DNA of 64,000 nt, taken from assembly GCA_932294295.1 (NCBI GenBank), contig OW028577.1:8576001-8640000 (forward strand). The letters are read 5' to 3'. Below are positions 1 to 13,240 of this stretch, piece by piece. Made by a program: the position numbers and the translations under genes. Origin of the DNA: Alitta virens (lineage: Eukaryota; Annelida; Polychaeta; Phyllodocida; Nereididae). Position 1 is the stretch's first letter. Each line of letters opens with the position of its first letter. The notes beneath the pieces are model-generated. The model was not told the DNA's origin, ran no database searches, and worked only from the letters and a program-made list of their open reading frames with translations.

Positions 1-184
1 TAATAAAATGCAAAATATGGATACCATATCAAGGTGTCCTATAGGCTTCAGATAATGGAGGCAGGATTATTTGCCCAGGGAGCAAATGTACATATTCAGA
101 AAATGCGAATTGCTCATTACAATCATGATGTATTCCAAAAAGTTCAATTAACACCTTTCATGTGTTCTATAGATCTGTTCTTGT

Positions 185-482
185 ATTAAATTACAATATA
201 ATGAACAATGAAACGGATTGCAATCTGTGCAGGGTATGGATAGCTCATCATGCTCATAGCCTAGCTGTGTTCAGTGCATAGGACATAAGTGACGTCACCA
301 GTCATGGTGCCGTGTGCAATAATGGCGGCCACCAGCGTTTCGGCAGGGGTTGCAAAATGCACAGTTAATTAGCTTAAAATAAGACTAAAATCAACTTTTA
401 GACATTTTCTTTCACTGCAAAGTATTTTTCTATATCTAACTGAACTTTTAAAATTAACATGCAAATTGCCTTTAGTTCCCCT
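185..482 (-). mobile_element. Partial copy of the TTAA-flanked element
   Basis: This stretch matches, in inverted orientation, the left part of the element at 56251-56560. Shared landmarks are GTGACGTCAC (near 290), AATGGCGGCC, and the terminal TTAGTTCCCC followed by TTAA at 483-486. The opposite terminus is not present between base 1 and this copy, so it is either truncated or cut off by the window edge. No coding potential is visible. Confidence 0.6.
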
Positions 483-639
483 TTAATTTGAAATCAGCAG
501 CTTCTGAAATACCAATAAATGTGTGATGGAAACAATTAATTGTTCTTTGTCTTAAGTAAATAAATAATCGATTATCAATTTATCACAGGAACAACTTTCT
601 TTACCACTGTTATTTTCAATACTAATTTTTAGGTTTTTG

Positions 640-830
640 TATCAGAATCTCAATCCATAACATATCCTATAGGACCTATATAGCAGAACACCTACAGATA
701 TAGATACTTAATATTGGTTTTACGAAATATCTTCTTAGCCTTGTGAAGATTGCCAGTGACATCACTGATGTTTGTGTACATTTAAGCTGCGACCAGATCA
801 CTGATCTTCACATCCTTGAAAATGGCCTAA
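640..830 (+). repeat. Dispersed repeat, inverted partner at 12248-12440
   Basis: The block with GTGACATCACTG, TTTGTGTACATTTAAGCTG and GATCTTCACATCCTT recurs as its reverse complement at 12248-12440 with moderate divergence. No termini or ORF are recognised. The repeat is probably an old non-autonomous transposon. Nothing else is recognised between 831 and the SINE at 1171. Confidence 0.6.
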
Positions 831-1170
831 CATACCTCAATGCAACAAATGCTGCGTGACGGTGAGAGCCTCCAACTCAGGCCTCTTTGATGAAATTCAC
901 ATACTGGCTGTTTTTTTATCAGTTTTGTGGAGAACCATACAATCAAACGGCTACCCTCACCACAACAATAAAAGTAAAGGGATTTAATTTAGCATCCTCT
1001 AAGACGTTAAATTTTGAATAGACTCATTTTATTATAGCTTAGTGCAACTAGACTCGACAACCTCTGAGTCAGGTGTTCAAAATGTATACTAGTCCAAATC
1101 AAGCCTAAATTTTTGCACTCATTATTTAATATATTTCTTTTAACGATTAAACTTATTCCAGACATATTTT

Positions 1171-1351
1171 GGGGCCATAGCTTAGAGGTAGCGCTCTGGG
1201 CTTCCAACCACTGGGTTCCAGGTTCGATTCCCGGTCGAGCCTAAGTTGGATGGCTGTTTCATCCTTCGTCTCATTGCCATGGTCCCTGCCGGTCCTAATT
1301 AGCCCATCAGGTGCAGAAATACAGGACGTAAAGCCCTAATCCACCACCACC
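1171..1351 (+). mobile_element. tRNA-derived SINE, copy 1 (near full length)
   Basis: The head is tRNA-like: an A-box-like TAGCTTAGAGGTAG-type motif and a B box GGTTCGATTCC. A unique body follows (GGATGGCTGTTTCATCC, GTCCTAATTAGCCC, CAGGACGTAAAGCCCTAAT), then a short CCACCACCACC tail. The sequence around the anticodon position (CTTCCAA) resembles tRNA-Gly(TCC). Six other clear copies occur in this window. A target duplication is not obvious for this copy. The flanks 1352-2159 hold nothing I recognise. Confidence 0.85.
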
Positions 1352-2167
1352 GCATCCATATGATTTTAACTTTTTATTATCATTCTTCATGAGCTCTTAT
1401 GTAAGGGAACTGTCAGTCAAACTGATGGCAACTCCCTTTTTCCAGTTTTTTGAAATAACCTCCTATAATGTGTATTCAACCTAATCTTGGGGCATATGGC
1501 CTGGTGCCTGCACGACATCCCAAAGGTTTAACCAACTTTAACCTGATACACGGAGAGCCTGGGCCCATCAGTCACCACATCAGATGCATTCTACCTAGTG
1601 ATCGGGTAATAATAATTTATAATATATATTTTAAAACAAATTTTTTTTTTACCTATTCATGGCATGTGGGCTAGACTCAAGATCGCGCTCTTGCCACTAC
1701 CAGTTGGTAGAACAACCAGACAGTCCTGTCCACGCAGACAGGCTGTCACAGGAGTTTCCTGGGCTCTTGCCGGGAGAAATCCTTTACCAAAAAATTTCCC
1801 GACAGACATCTAACAGTGTTGCCTTGCTCATCGGGACAGCCATCACGATTCCATCATGCAGCTACAGCCACCGCGTGTACCTGACCACCAGAAGTGATCA
1901 TTTGTTAAACGACGATTATGCAAACTAGTTTAAATATTGTTTATTTATTGACATATCAGGGCTCAGCAGTCAGTAATCTGCCCTACATTTGCAGTACAGT
2001 TAGTTTCATTACAAAAGGTCGGTCAAATTAAAACTTCTGTACTCAGCTTTCTTATTATACAGTGTACCTTGCTATTGTGTATTTTAGTGTATGACATCCC
2101 GAAACCTGTCAGTGAATCTGTCTTGTACTTTAGCTACTCTCTAGACTGGGCAGTTCACTATCTAACT

Positions 2168-2344
2168 AGGGCGCTGGGTCCCGGGTTCAATTCCCAGTCG
2201 AGCCTAAGTTGGATGGCTGTTTCATCCTTCGTCTCATTGCCATGGTCTCTGCCTGTCCTAATTAGCCCAACTGTGCAGAAATACAGGACGTAAAGCCCTA
2301 ATCACACACGCACGCACGCACGCACACACACACACACACACACA
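2168..2344 (+). mobile_element. tRNA-derived SINE, copy 2, 5'-truncated
   Basis: The copy starts inside the tRNA-like head just before the B box (GGTTCAATTCC) and carries the complete body. Its tail is (CACG)n changing to (CA)n. It is flanked by near-identical ATCTAACT at about 2160-2167 and again just after the tail, as expected for a target-site duplication. Truncation at the 5' end indicates target-primed reverse transcription. Confidence 0.85.
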
Positions 2345-2528
2345 ATCTAACTGAGGCTCCAGATAAGATGAAGTGTTATCAGAAATACTACACCAAGGGT
2401 ATTGCACAGTATGTCCAAGAATTGACACGTGTCACACTTTTTATTCCTGCTGCAAAACCTTTGCCAGAATGCTATCTCATATAACTCACTAATACTGACT
2501 GACACCATATTTCAAGCCTACAATCTTT

Positions 2529-2690
2529 CCAGGTAGCAATTTCATGTTCTCAGAAGGTTAGTTTTTTGTTACAGTAACGTTACCAAAAAACCTTCCCAAA
2601 ACGTTATCTTGGAAAGTTTTCTTTATGTTCTTAGAACATTACCACATAATGTTAGGAGTGGACCTTCAAAAACCTTCAGAGAACTTCCTC
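2529..2690 (+). repeat. Repeat beginning CCAGGTAGCAA, partner of 9255-9433
   Basis: The block starts CCAGGTAGCAA and contains diffuse AACGTT / TTCTGAGAA-type motifs (AAAACGTTATC, GTTCTTAGAACATT). The region 9255-9433 carries related motifs and ends TTGCTACCTGG, the exact reverse complement of this start. They may be two inverted copies of one repeat family or the two ends of one large element. Confidence 0.45.
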
Positions 2691-3009
2691 AAAATCAATA
2701 AAAAGATGATAATTGATCTGTAAACTGCCAATTTATTATATATATTACTGGCATTTCATAAGCAAATGACATTACATAAGCAAATGCATTCCAGTATACA
2801 TACAAATCATATTACATAATAACAATTAATAATAATAACAACAATAACAGATGTTTATTTAAAGTCACAATTTAAAAACAAAGAAACACTAGAATAAAAG
2901 CTATTTGGTGACTAAAAAAGGTGTACACATGTAAAGTTTTTTGCCATAAAAAGAAAGTCGGCTGATTTTGACTCCAAGCAACATTGCTCTTGCATCTATT
3001 ATACATCAT

Positions 3010-4480
<1,471 letters not shown>

Positions 4481-4979
4481 GTTATTACATAAACACATGA
4501 ATCTACAGACGTGTCTCATTTGGAAATTAAAGCCAGAATTGCTCACAACTGTGGAAAAATTATTAAGAAATGAGAGAATCACAAGTGAACAGACTTAAGA
4601 ATACTAAGGATGTAAAGATTTTCCTCAATTTCTCTTCCCAGAACAATGTTTGGCATACTTCAACGTCTCTTTTAATTTTTTTGACCCGAAGTTGGTATGC
4701 CTCTGCAATAAATGAGTATATGTTAACATTAGTTGCAACAGCAATTAAAAACTAGAAATTGAAGTTGCACTGCAGTGAGCTAGGTTTCAAGTATTCATCA
4801 TCAGCATAATAAAATTGAGTAAAGAACAATATACCTGCATATAATTTTAAAACCATGATATTGATAAATGCTAAAAATTTTTAAGTAGTGACTATGATAA
4901 AACTTGGTCCAACAATTTGAATTTAACAAGTATCAGCAATAAGAGTTGTCTGTTGTATATTTTGTGTGACAATACTTAC
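4481..4979. other. No gene recognised
   Basis: AT-rich sequence between the LINE fragment and the last recognised exon of the DUF4806-like gene. Short open frames here have no recognisable motif. It may contain further downstream exons of that gene that I could not identify. Confidence 0.4.
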
Positions 4980-5444
4980 TAATTATTGCTTTGCAAATAG
5001 GCAGTTCATCGAACGCCTTTTTCTTCTTCATGCCCTTCAAGCTGAACTTGGATGGCAACTCATTTGTTGCCACTTTCCTCAACATTCTTCTGATGCAGTC
5101 ACCCAAGTTACTGCCACCAAGGCTGCTCAGATATTTCACCTGTTAACGACAAAATCATATGATTGAGAAAGACTTAAATTACACAACAATCAGATGAAAG
5201 TCCACTTGTCTTTTCACAATGGTACCAACCAGTTTTTGCTTTAAGTGCATATTATCTTGTTATATACGGTCACATAGAACAACCAGTCCTGAAGGCCCAC
5301 CACCGATTTTCAACACTGGTGCTCCTAAAGTTCTCTTTGATTCTCTAGAATTTCTTCGAATTTCATGAGAACTTGAAACTGAAAGTCTGGAAACATATAA
5401 AATTGCTTCATATATGTATGCTACATAACACAGCTGGAAATCAC

Positions 5445-5828
5445 TAGTGATGTGGACCAGACCGCTTAGCCAGGGGTGGTCTGGTATTTTCAAAAGTGGT
5501 CCGGTCCTGGTCCAGTCCAGGGGTGAGCGGTTCGGTACTAGAGATCGGACTGGTCGTTTCACCAAATAAAACAAAAATTGGACTTGTTTAATTTCATTAC
5601 TGCAATATTAAACCGTTTAATAAGAAACCATCAATTAATCAGGAATGATTAATAACTGAAACATAGCAAGATGACAAACATCTGGTGTAAAATAAATTCA
5701 ACATGCAATGCTTGGACCGCTGGTCCGGGGTCATCAGACCGGTCCGGTTATGGTATTTTTGTAGTGGTCTGGTTTTTTAGCGGGGTCGGATCGCGGACCG
5801 GTCTGAGGCGGTCCGGTCCACATCACTA
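5445..5828. mobile_element. hAT-type MITE with perfect 8-bp target duplication
   Basis: A 384-bp element with terminal inverted repeats starting TAGTGATGTGGACC(A/G)GACCGC, about 21/22 matching between ends. It is flanked by a perfect 8-bp direct duplication GAAATCAC (5437-5444 and 5829-5836). Eight-base duplications and (C/T)A.NG-type ends are characteristic of hAT transposons. The interior is full of GGTCCGGTCC / GACCGGTCC motifs, mostly near the ends, and has no transposase. It lies in an intron of the DUF4806-like gene. Confidence 0.9.
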
Positions 5829-6252
5829 GAAATCACAATGGAAAGCCATCAACAGTCAACTACACCAAATAAATGACACATACTTTTCGTGGACTTCGAT
5901 TCTGAAGTCCTTTTGTGCTTATCTGAAGAGCGACTCTGAGACAAATACTGGCGATTGTGACTGGCCATGTCTATAATTCCCAGATGAAGATTGGGGACGA
6001 CCTCTTGCTGGGAAGGGCGACTCTGATCCAGAAGTCCTTTTGCGCTTTTCTGAAGAGTGACTTGGCGAATACTGTCGTGATTGTGACTGGTGATCTCCAT
6101 TCCTGGATTCAGATAGGGAGGGAACTCTTGCCAGAGAGGGCGACTCTGAAATCCTTTTTCTGGGCTTCTCAGAAGATCCAAACTTTCCAGCCTGAGGTGT
6201 TGTAGCAACTGCAAAAGGAAATTAGCATTACTCTATTTTGTCCCAATAGACG

Positions 6253-6443
6253 GGGTGGGGGCCTAGTTCAGTGGTAGTACGCTGGGCTTCTAACCACTGG
6301 GTTCCCGGATTCAATTCCCGGTGGAGCCTATGTTGGATTGCTGTTTCATCTTTCGTCTCATTGCCATGGTCCCTACCTGTCCTAATTAGCCCATCAGGTG
6401 CAGAAACACAGGACGTAAAGCCCTAATCCACCACCACCACCAT
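6253..6443 (+). mobile_element. tRNA-derived SINE, copy 4 (full length)
   Basis: Full head with A-box-like TAGTTCAGTGGTAG and B-box-like ATTCAATTCCC, then the family body and a (CCA)n tail. It is flanked by a slightly diverged duplication, TGTCCCAATAGACG on the left and TGTCCAATAGACG on the right. It lies between exons B and C of the DUF4806-like gene. Confidence 0.88.
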
Positions 6444-6579
6444 TGTCCAATAGACGATCAAAGCCTTAAATATACATTGTTTCAAATGTACTAACCAGCT
6501 GGTGGTATTGGTAGTATTGGAACGGGGTTTCTGCTGGCTTTCCATGGGTTCCTCTCCACTTTCGTTGTCTCCTGGAAGG

Positions 6580-6769
6580 GGCGGGGGCCTAGCTCAGAGG
6601 TAGCGCTCTGGGCTTCCAACCGCTGGGTCCTGGGTTCGATTCCCGGTCGAGCCTAAGTTGGATGGCTGTTTCATCCTTCGTCTCATTGCCATGGTCTCTG
6701 CCTGTCCTAATTAGCCCAACTGGTGCAGAAATACAGGACGTAAAGCCCTAATCACCCACCCACCCACCC
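6580..6769 (+). mobile_element. tRNA-derived SINE, copy 5 (full length)
   Basis: The head starts GGGGGCCTAGCTCAGAGGTAG (A box) and carries GGTTCGATTCCC (B box). The family body follows, ending in a (CCCA)n tail. Flanks TTGTCTCCTGGAA and TTGTCATCTGGAA are probably a diverged target duplication. Only about 130 bp separate it from copy 4, in the same intron and orientation. Confidence 0.88.
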
Positions 6770-7720
6770 TTGTCATCTGGAAAAGACCAGTACAAGAATA
6801 ATCACATGTGAAAGCAGAAAAAAACCTAAGTGACAGGATGTTTGGCTTAAAATTTTCAAATGTACCATCTGCCAGATCTGCATCAGATGAATCAAAGCGA
6901 ACCGGCTTCAGGATCTGCCGCTTGTTACTTTCTTCCTTGCTACTTTCCACAGCTGAGGTTACTGCTGGACGTCTGGCCTTCTGTACAGCATCCTTGTAGT
7001 CTTCTGTAAGTACAAGTTCAGACGTACATCTATCTTAACCTTCAAATTTCCAATAACCCCACATATTAATTTATAATACAGCCATGAAGGTACAGAACAC
7101 CTACTGTTGTTTAGTACCTGCCCTGCCTCATAATCTCTTTTGTTACGTACCGCAGTAACTGTGGACTTTTGCTGTGCACTTTTTCCAGTTTTCTTTGTCT
7201 GGTATTTTCCGTTTTTTTTTATAAGGCCTGTAACATCTCGTCCTCTTGGCCAATAGCATGTATACAGGTTTTCCTGGAAAACAAATTTATACACATTCAG
7301 TTATCTTGGCTATTTCACAGAACCATTCTAGGCCTAACTCTCACTGAAATAGTGAAGACCTTTTTTGTTTCAGTCATAACTGCAGTTCTAGCCAGCACGT
7401 GTAGCAACATAAGAAATTAGATATCATGCACAAGTTCTATAATCTCATTTACTTTCTCTGTGGTCAATAATTACTAATACTACCAACAGTACACACTAGT
7501 CGAATGCTAATTAACAGTCGACTTAATTCAGAAAGAACAGTAACAACAATAAATTCCTTCATAAAAACTACATCAGCTTACATGCAGCTTTTTAACAATT
7601 TTACATGCAGCCCAATACCATTATGTATATTGTGTTAGTGGTGTATTCTACATACTAACTACTAGAGCAGCATGATATGGCCATTATGAAGTTTCAAACT
7701 ATATCACGAAAAAGATCTGT

Positions 7721-7862
7721 GAAGTCAGCTACCTGGCGCTGGCTACTTGGCATTTACTTGAAATATCTTGAAGTCAGCTACCTGGCGCTGGCTACTTGGC
7801 ATTTACTTGAGTGGCCTTGAAGATAGCTACTCGGCGCTGGCTACTTGGCGTTTACTTGAACT
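7721..7862 (+). repeat. 49-bp tandem repeat, three copies
   Basis: Three consecutive units start GAAGTCAGCTACCTGGCGCT at 7721 and 7770, and a diverged one starts at 7819. Each contains GGCGCTGGCTACTTGGC and TTTACTTGA. No function is visible. Confidence 0.85.
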
Positions 7863-7897
7863 TGTCATATGTTAAGAAATTATAAAGCAGCCACAGT

Positions 7898-7939
7898 AAA
7901 TTTTATTTCCCGCCCTGTCGATAATACCCTCCGTTACGG
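7898..7939. mobile_element. Half-copy of the CCGTAAAGG MITE
   Basis: The segment CCCTGTCGATAATACCCTCC followed by GTTACGG then TA matches the right end of the MITEs at 31518-31642 and 32165-32248. No partner end is recognisable to its left, so it is a truncated copy. Confidence 0.55.
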
Positions 7940-9254
7940 TACAAGAAAAGGTTATATAATATTGGAAATACATTTATTTTCCAAAAATACCTGGTGGTGT
8001 CGAACATGGCGGCAGAGCCCAATTTGGTAAATTCAGAAAAATCGTTTTCAATCAAGCTTGTGCTTTGACGAGGAAAAATCATCATTTTGTCCTGATAAAC
8101 GGAACAGTCTTGGCATATAATTAATCATTTGAAAGCTTATTTTAGGATATAGCTAGCCAACCTTATTAACTAAATAGGCATTAAAAATAGGTTATAAGAA
8201 TATAGCTTGTTTTTTCGAGCATTGCGTTAAGACATTTTTATTTTTTAAGAGCAATAATTGTCCGTCGAATTTAATGAAAGGGGATGTATATTTTATGCAT
8301 CAGGTGAATGCTCTTTTATACACAAGGTCATGAAGCCATTACATAAATTTATAGAAATTTAGCAATATTGTGGTAATATGATGGTTAAATCTAGAAATAT
8401 TTATGATTAATTAATTTACACATGAATCTGTCTATAGATATGCATGTCAATGAAAGTTATAAATGAAAAAATTCATAAGGACGGGATGAATATGCAATTT
8501 TGCACCAAATATATTAGAATGCACATATTTCTCTAACCTTAATTGTTTATATTAGTCTCAGAGCAATAAACTAACTGACATAATGATTCCTGAAGTTTTA
8601 TTTGTCATTAATCTGTGCAGCAGATTGTGTCAGTTGCGTAACGCTGTTTTTAGCGTCAAACAAACGTCCATAACTCGAGATGGGATTGTCCTACGTAAAA
8701 ACTGGTAGCATTTCTGTAATCTGCACATCGTAATTGACCACTAAAACCATAGTTCTAGGTGTAAAAGTATAGGCTAGAGCGACCTATGGCCTGTTTTTTA
8801 TCAAAACAGTCGTCGCGGTTAAATGCAACACAATTTGGAACCTACCTTTAGACAACAAAATACGTACCTGGCGTATTTATTGATGTTTCGAGAAATTCAA
8901 TAGAATCACCCTTCACCAGCAAAAACAAGTGCTTTTCCCATAGTATAAAATCGGTTTATGCTTATGCTTTCGTAAAAATTCATTCAAACAATTAGAAAAC
9001 ATCAGGAAATATACTTTTATATATTAAAGGACAAAATAAATGAAATACAGTGAATCGAGTAACCTTTCATACATGAGCTTGAGGTGCTCCCAGAAGCGCC
9101 CCCTACTGTGTAAAACTCCGTTTGCAAAGGTTTGCCTTGCGTTACCTAGTATCTAACATTGTACATATTAAATGTACTTTAAAATGAAAACATTTTGGTT
9201 AACTCATAAAAAAAAAGTCTATTAAATGGGAGTGCATATAATAAATCTTATTCT
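7940..9254. other. No gene recognised
   Basis: AT-rich sequence without convincing exons. A Kozak-like GCCGCCATG on the minus strand near 8010 is followed shortly by a possible donor (AG/GTATTT), but the exon would be only about 17 nt and does not fit the phase of the next block at 7273. CpG-bearing bits at 8590-8900 and 9090-9120 (CGCCCCCTACTG) are not interpretable. Confidence 0.35.
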
Positions 9255-9433
9255 CTTCATGAAAATACACGTTCTAAAAACGTTTACAGAACGTTACTAC
9301 AGAACGGATATAACTTCCAGAGAACACTGAGGGGATGTTAGCGGAACGTTATTAGAACATTACTACAGAACGTGGTAAGATAACCTCCAGGGAACACCAA
9401 GGGAATGTTAGCAGAACGTTATTTGCTACCTGG
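9255..9433 (+). repeat. AGAACGTT-rich repeat ending TTGCTACCTGG
   Basis: Internally repetitive: ACAGAACGTTACTACAGAACG at about 9290 and again, diverged, at about 9352, with AACACTGAGGGGATGTTAGC / AACACCAAGGGAATGTTAGC. The end is the reverse complement of the start of the block at 2529. Confidence 0.55.
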
Positions 9434-9559
9434 GTTGCACCTATCTTCACTGACAATGATAAACATAAACAGTGCAAAATTGTAGGCTTGAAATATACGT
9501 GTCATTCAGTAGTGAGTTATATATGGGCACTGTAGTTTGGAATTCAACTGGCTGTTTTA

Positions 9560-10076
9560 GAGATCCTGTAGCTTTGGCATACCTGATCAAACCCCACAAC
9601 AATACCACAGCAATACCAATACCACAACAATACCACAACAATACCACAACAATACCGCTTGGCTGAAGTGCGGGTTACGTGAGGCTTACATTCAAAACTA
9701 TTGCCCTGGGGCCCTACAAGAGTTATCTTACTTCAAAGCTTGCCAAACTATGAAAAACCTGCCGGTACCGACTTGTGTTGTTCTATTCTCCTATATGCAG
9801 CGAACCTATATTTCCATACCATGGCTAGACATAAATGACCTTACAGGTTACCCTGTACCCCTTTACCCCCGGCCCCTAAAATTAGCATGAAACCATTCAT
9901 CAAGAATTCAAGGTAATCTGAAGAAAATACCTGGGTACTCAGAATTTCTGTAGCTTAGGCATACAGGGCATGATCAAACACTACAACAATACCATTCAGC
10001 TGAAGTGCAAGTTACATTTGAACTATTGCCCTGTGGCCTTATGATTAGCGTGAAACCATTCATCAACACTGTGTCG
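9560..10076 (+). repeat. Local tandem duplication with (AATACCACAAC)n
   Basis: Copy A (from about 9565) has GTAGCTTTGGCATACCTGATCAAA, several AATACCACAAC units, GGCTGAAGTGCGGGTTACG and CATGAAACCATTCATCAA. Copy B (from about 9949) repeats GTAGCTTAGGCATAC, ATGATCAAACACTACAACAA, CAGCTGAAGTGCAAGTTAC and GTGAAACCATTCATCAA. Copy B has lost most of the short internal array. Confidence 0.7.
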
Positions 10077-12247
10077 TCACCTCACAGCCCAGCAACCTAA
10101 TTATGTACATGTTTTGCTGGTTTACTCCTCTAATGTAAATTAATCAATTTCTCTTATAGTATAGTCTGGCTTATGGTATTAATTGCCTTATTGTATTAAA
10201 TTTTATTTACATTTCTCTGGCTCCCTTGTCATCTTTTGCTGGGTGGATTGGTGGGATTAGGGATGTTTTTACAGGGGGTATTTTTCTTCCTATTGAGTTG
10301 TATTATGGTGTTATTCAGTTTTCAAATCATCTCTTGGAAGTCATTTCCTCTCTTGATGACATTTTTGCCCATCATGATTATAATTTAGTCTGCTCTCTCA
10401 AATTCTTTAATAGTTTCTGGGTCTCTTCGTGTCCTTTCAAGATCTTCAAGTGTTCTGAATCAATGCAATTCTTGGTCTTAGGGTCTCTGTAGTTTAATTT
10501 GTTGGACTTCTAGACTTCTGGCACTAATGTGATTGATTATGCAGGCTGACTCATCATAAACAAAAAATAACATCTTTAATGATCACAGGTGAAATTTTAG
10601 TTTTTTTTAGAAGGGCAAAAATATCAAGAGTTTAATGAGTGTCATTCAGAAGTTCAGCAGACAGTGGCACCACATTTCTGGAATCTGTTGGTTCTGGCAT
10701 AAAGGGACCTCAGCCTGCCCCTACGTGGAAGCATCGTACATTCAATTGGTGTGGCGGAGTTATGAACCATTTTACTGCATATTTTTAATGGTTTGTTCAA
10801 CTTTTTCTTGAGTTGCAAGGTTAGCATGCTGTGCTGTAGAAATATGGAACTGTAGCATCAGTTCATGGTAACATTAAAATATTTTCAAGAATTTTTTTAT
10901 AAGCGATGAAGGATATAAAAACTGATGATGACATGGGAGAGATTGCAGATTGATGAGTTTAACAGATTCTATGATGATAGAGATTCAGAAAATTATTTCA
11001 AACATTGCAACATTGGCCTATTTAGTTTGTGCTGTTTCACTTGAGAAACACATTATTTCATACCTATGAAAGCTAATGTTGTTTTGAAAACAAAAATCCA
11101 TCAAGAAGGTGTGCTTGTGGTGCTGCAGTTGTTACCAGTGTCGCTGCATTGCAGTGGTAGACTCATTGCAGGCCTCTGACTCATGCAAGCCTCTGACCCT
11201 GATTGGCCATCACGAGTGACACACCCACAACAGGCCACACAAGAAAATGCTTTAATTAACAAGAAAAAAAGGAGATCTGTATCAGAATTGGTTAATGTAG
11301 TCTAGACATGTAAAAAAAAATAATAATGAATTGATGTATTTTGTACAGACTAAAGGGTATTAGTTGCAGGTAAAAGATACTGACAAGGTATCATGTCAAA
11401 ATGTTACAAGAAATTAGTATAGTTCATATAAATTTATGTCTTTGTCTTTATTGCCGAACTAGCTATAAAAATTTACTTTTCCAAAGATCCTCGCTACTGT
11501 CTGCAAATCGATCACTTGCACCATCTAAAGTATTAGTAATTATAGAAAGAGACCTTTGCTTGTTAGTCATGCTATGAAAAAAATATATATATTTACTTTC
11601 CTGCTATTAAGTTGCATAGAATTTTATCTAGTTCTTTTTTTAATATATATTATAAGTACCTAAATAATTTTAGTATTCTGTAATTTGCTGCCTAAAAAAA
11701 TGTCTATTCTGAACAATGTGAAATGTTTTGCAAATCTATTGGTATAATTCAGATCCACATTTTAAAAATATAGTCCTGTTTCATTTCATTACATTAACAT
11801 ACATAGGTTCAGTGAGTGTAGCATTTTTTAACAGCACATCTGCTGTTTAAAACAGTTTAATTATTTAATTTTAACATTGGCCTATTTGTAATTAATTACA
11901 GTGTACAGCTTTAAATGCAATCAGCTATCAGCGACATTGACTGATCAAATTTGTGTAATTACACTGTTTCACTTAAGAAAGAGTGAGGTTAACAGTCAAA
12001 ACACCATAGTCACCAATTCAAATCACATTAATTTTCAGGAATGCCAACAGATATTTGTGGAAAACCTCCGTAAGCTCATTCCTAAGACCAAAATGAACCA
12101 TGAGTCCATTGCTATGGAAGGGGGGAACTGTTAAGATTTAATAAATACCTTGGTACAATAAAACCAAGCACTTTTGACATATGGTCCTCAATTCAAAGTT
12201 GTTCCATTTTATTCAAGGAAGACAAATGTGCTATAGTTAGGTTTTTT
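10077..12247. other. No gene recognised
   Basis: AT-rich. An 88-aa open frame at 10226-10492 (plus) has no recognisable motif, and nor does its complement. I see no splice-consistent coding blocks or terminal repeats. Confidence 0.35.
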
Positions 12248-12440
12248 AAGCCATTTTTAAGGATGTGAAGATCCGTGATCTGGCCACAGCTTAAATGTAC
12301 ACAAACAACAGTGATGTCACGGCTAATTTACACAAACCTCAGAAGATTATTTGTAAAATCAATCTTTGTAAGTATCTCTATCTCTATGAGTCCTGCTAAT
12401 TATAGGATATGTGATGGATTGAGATTCTGATAAAAGAAGA
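12248..12440 (-). repeat. Dispersed repeat, inverted partner of 640-830
   Basis: The reverse complement of this block aligns with 640-830: CTTCACATCCTT, ACATTTAAGCTG, GTGACATCACTG and the TATAGGA-containing segment. The two copies point toward each other about 11.5 kb apart. Confidence 0.6.
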
Positions 12441-13240
12441 ATAGATATCTAGTAACCTGTGAAGAATGCCAGCATCACAGAACAAGACACCCGATCTATA
12501 AACAAAATCTTTTTTCTGGCTCATGAAAATTGAATGATGGAAATGGAGAAGGGTACATCAAAAATGTGTTTTTAAATAATATGGGCTACATATGATCATA
12601 ACTTGTGAACAAATAGGCAATGCCATACAAATGTGATGGAAATATGATTGCATTGTATAGTCACAATAATGACATTATGAACTGACAACTTGAAGAACAT
12701 ACCAGCCTTAATGTAACTTGGTACAGCTGCATTATGTGTGGCTTCACAGTAGAGTAGCCTTTTGAGTAATGTTTAGTGTGTAGCTACAACTTTCACAAAG
12801 ATCTCATCTTAAATATCTGGGAAATTAACTTTCAGGAGAATCCGCATATATTATGTTAATTATGACCAAATAAGGTGCCATCAGTGCCTGTATCATATGT
12901 AATTGTCTTTATTATCACAGCTGAGACACCTTAGTTACTGGCATTATCTGGTTATGGGGCTCCAACAGGTATTTGTGAAAAACCTACAAAGAGGTGCCTC
13001 TCTTAGAGGTTCCAAATGGGTTTCCACTTTTATGTTAACTATCTTTTCAAATGATCACAGCTAATACCCCAAACAGAAAAGGACCTCACTTGGTGCATTT
13101 TGACAATGTTTGGAACAGACTCTTCAATATAGTATAGGCATTTCTGCAGGAAAGCCTCTCCTATCAAGACGATCTCCTATAGGCTGAGGCTCGCCTATAA
13201 AAAGCCAAATTAAATTCAAGTGATAAACACTACTACATCT
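12441..13240. other. No gene recognised
   Basis: AT-rich sequence downstream of the Ig gene's stop (the gene is on the minus strand). No motif, exon or repeat family is recognised. Confidence 0.35.

Larger units (their letters stand above)
4980..7273 (-). pseudogene. DUF4806-like protein gene, fragmentary and frameshifted
   Basis: Four exon-like blocks are visible on the minus strand. A (7273-7151, acceptor TTCCAG, donor GTACGT) encodes NLYTCYWPRGRDVTGLIKK and then, after a shift, IPDKENWKKCTAKVHSY. B (7003-6866) encodes DYKDAVQKARR. C (6208-5884) is Ser/Arg/Gln-rich with a repeated SS(E/D)K(R/H)KRTS unit. D (5139-4980, donor GTAAGT) encodes KYLSSLGGSNLGDCIRRML and KKAFDELPICKAI. This order and the D block resemble invertebrate DUF4806 proteins of unknown function. 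Exon A needs one extra base in a nine-A tract (7212-7220) to stay in frame and to reach phase 1 for B. Exon C has a second shift near 5955. No first exon is assigned; GCCGCCATG near 8010 is a weak candidate. It could be a pseudogene, or a live gene with assembly errors. The family call is from memory of the fold pattern. Confidence 0.5.

Noticed and set aside
10226..10492. 88-aa plus-strand frame as a gene
   Set aside because: No start context, splice signals or recognisable motif; the composition fits AT-rich intergenic DNA.
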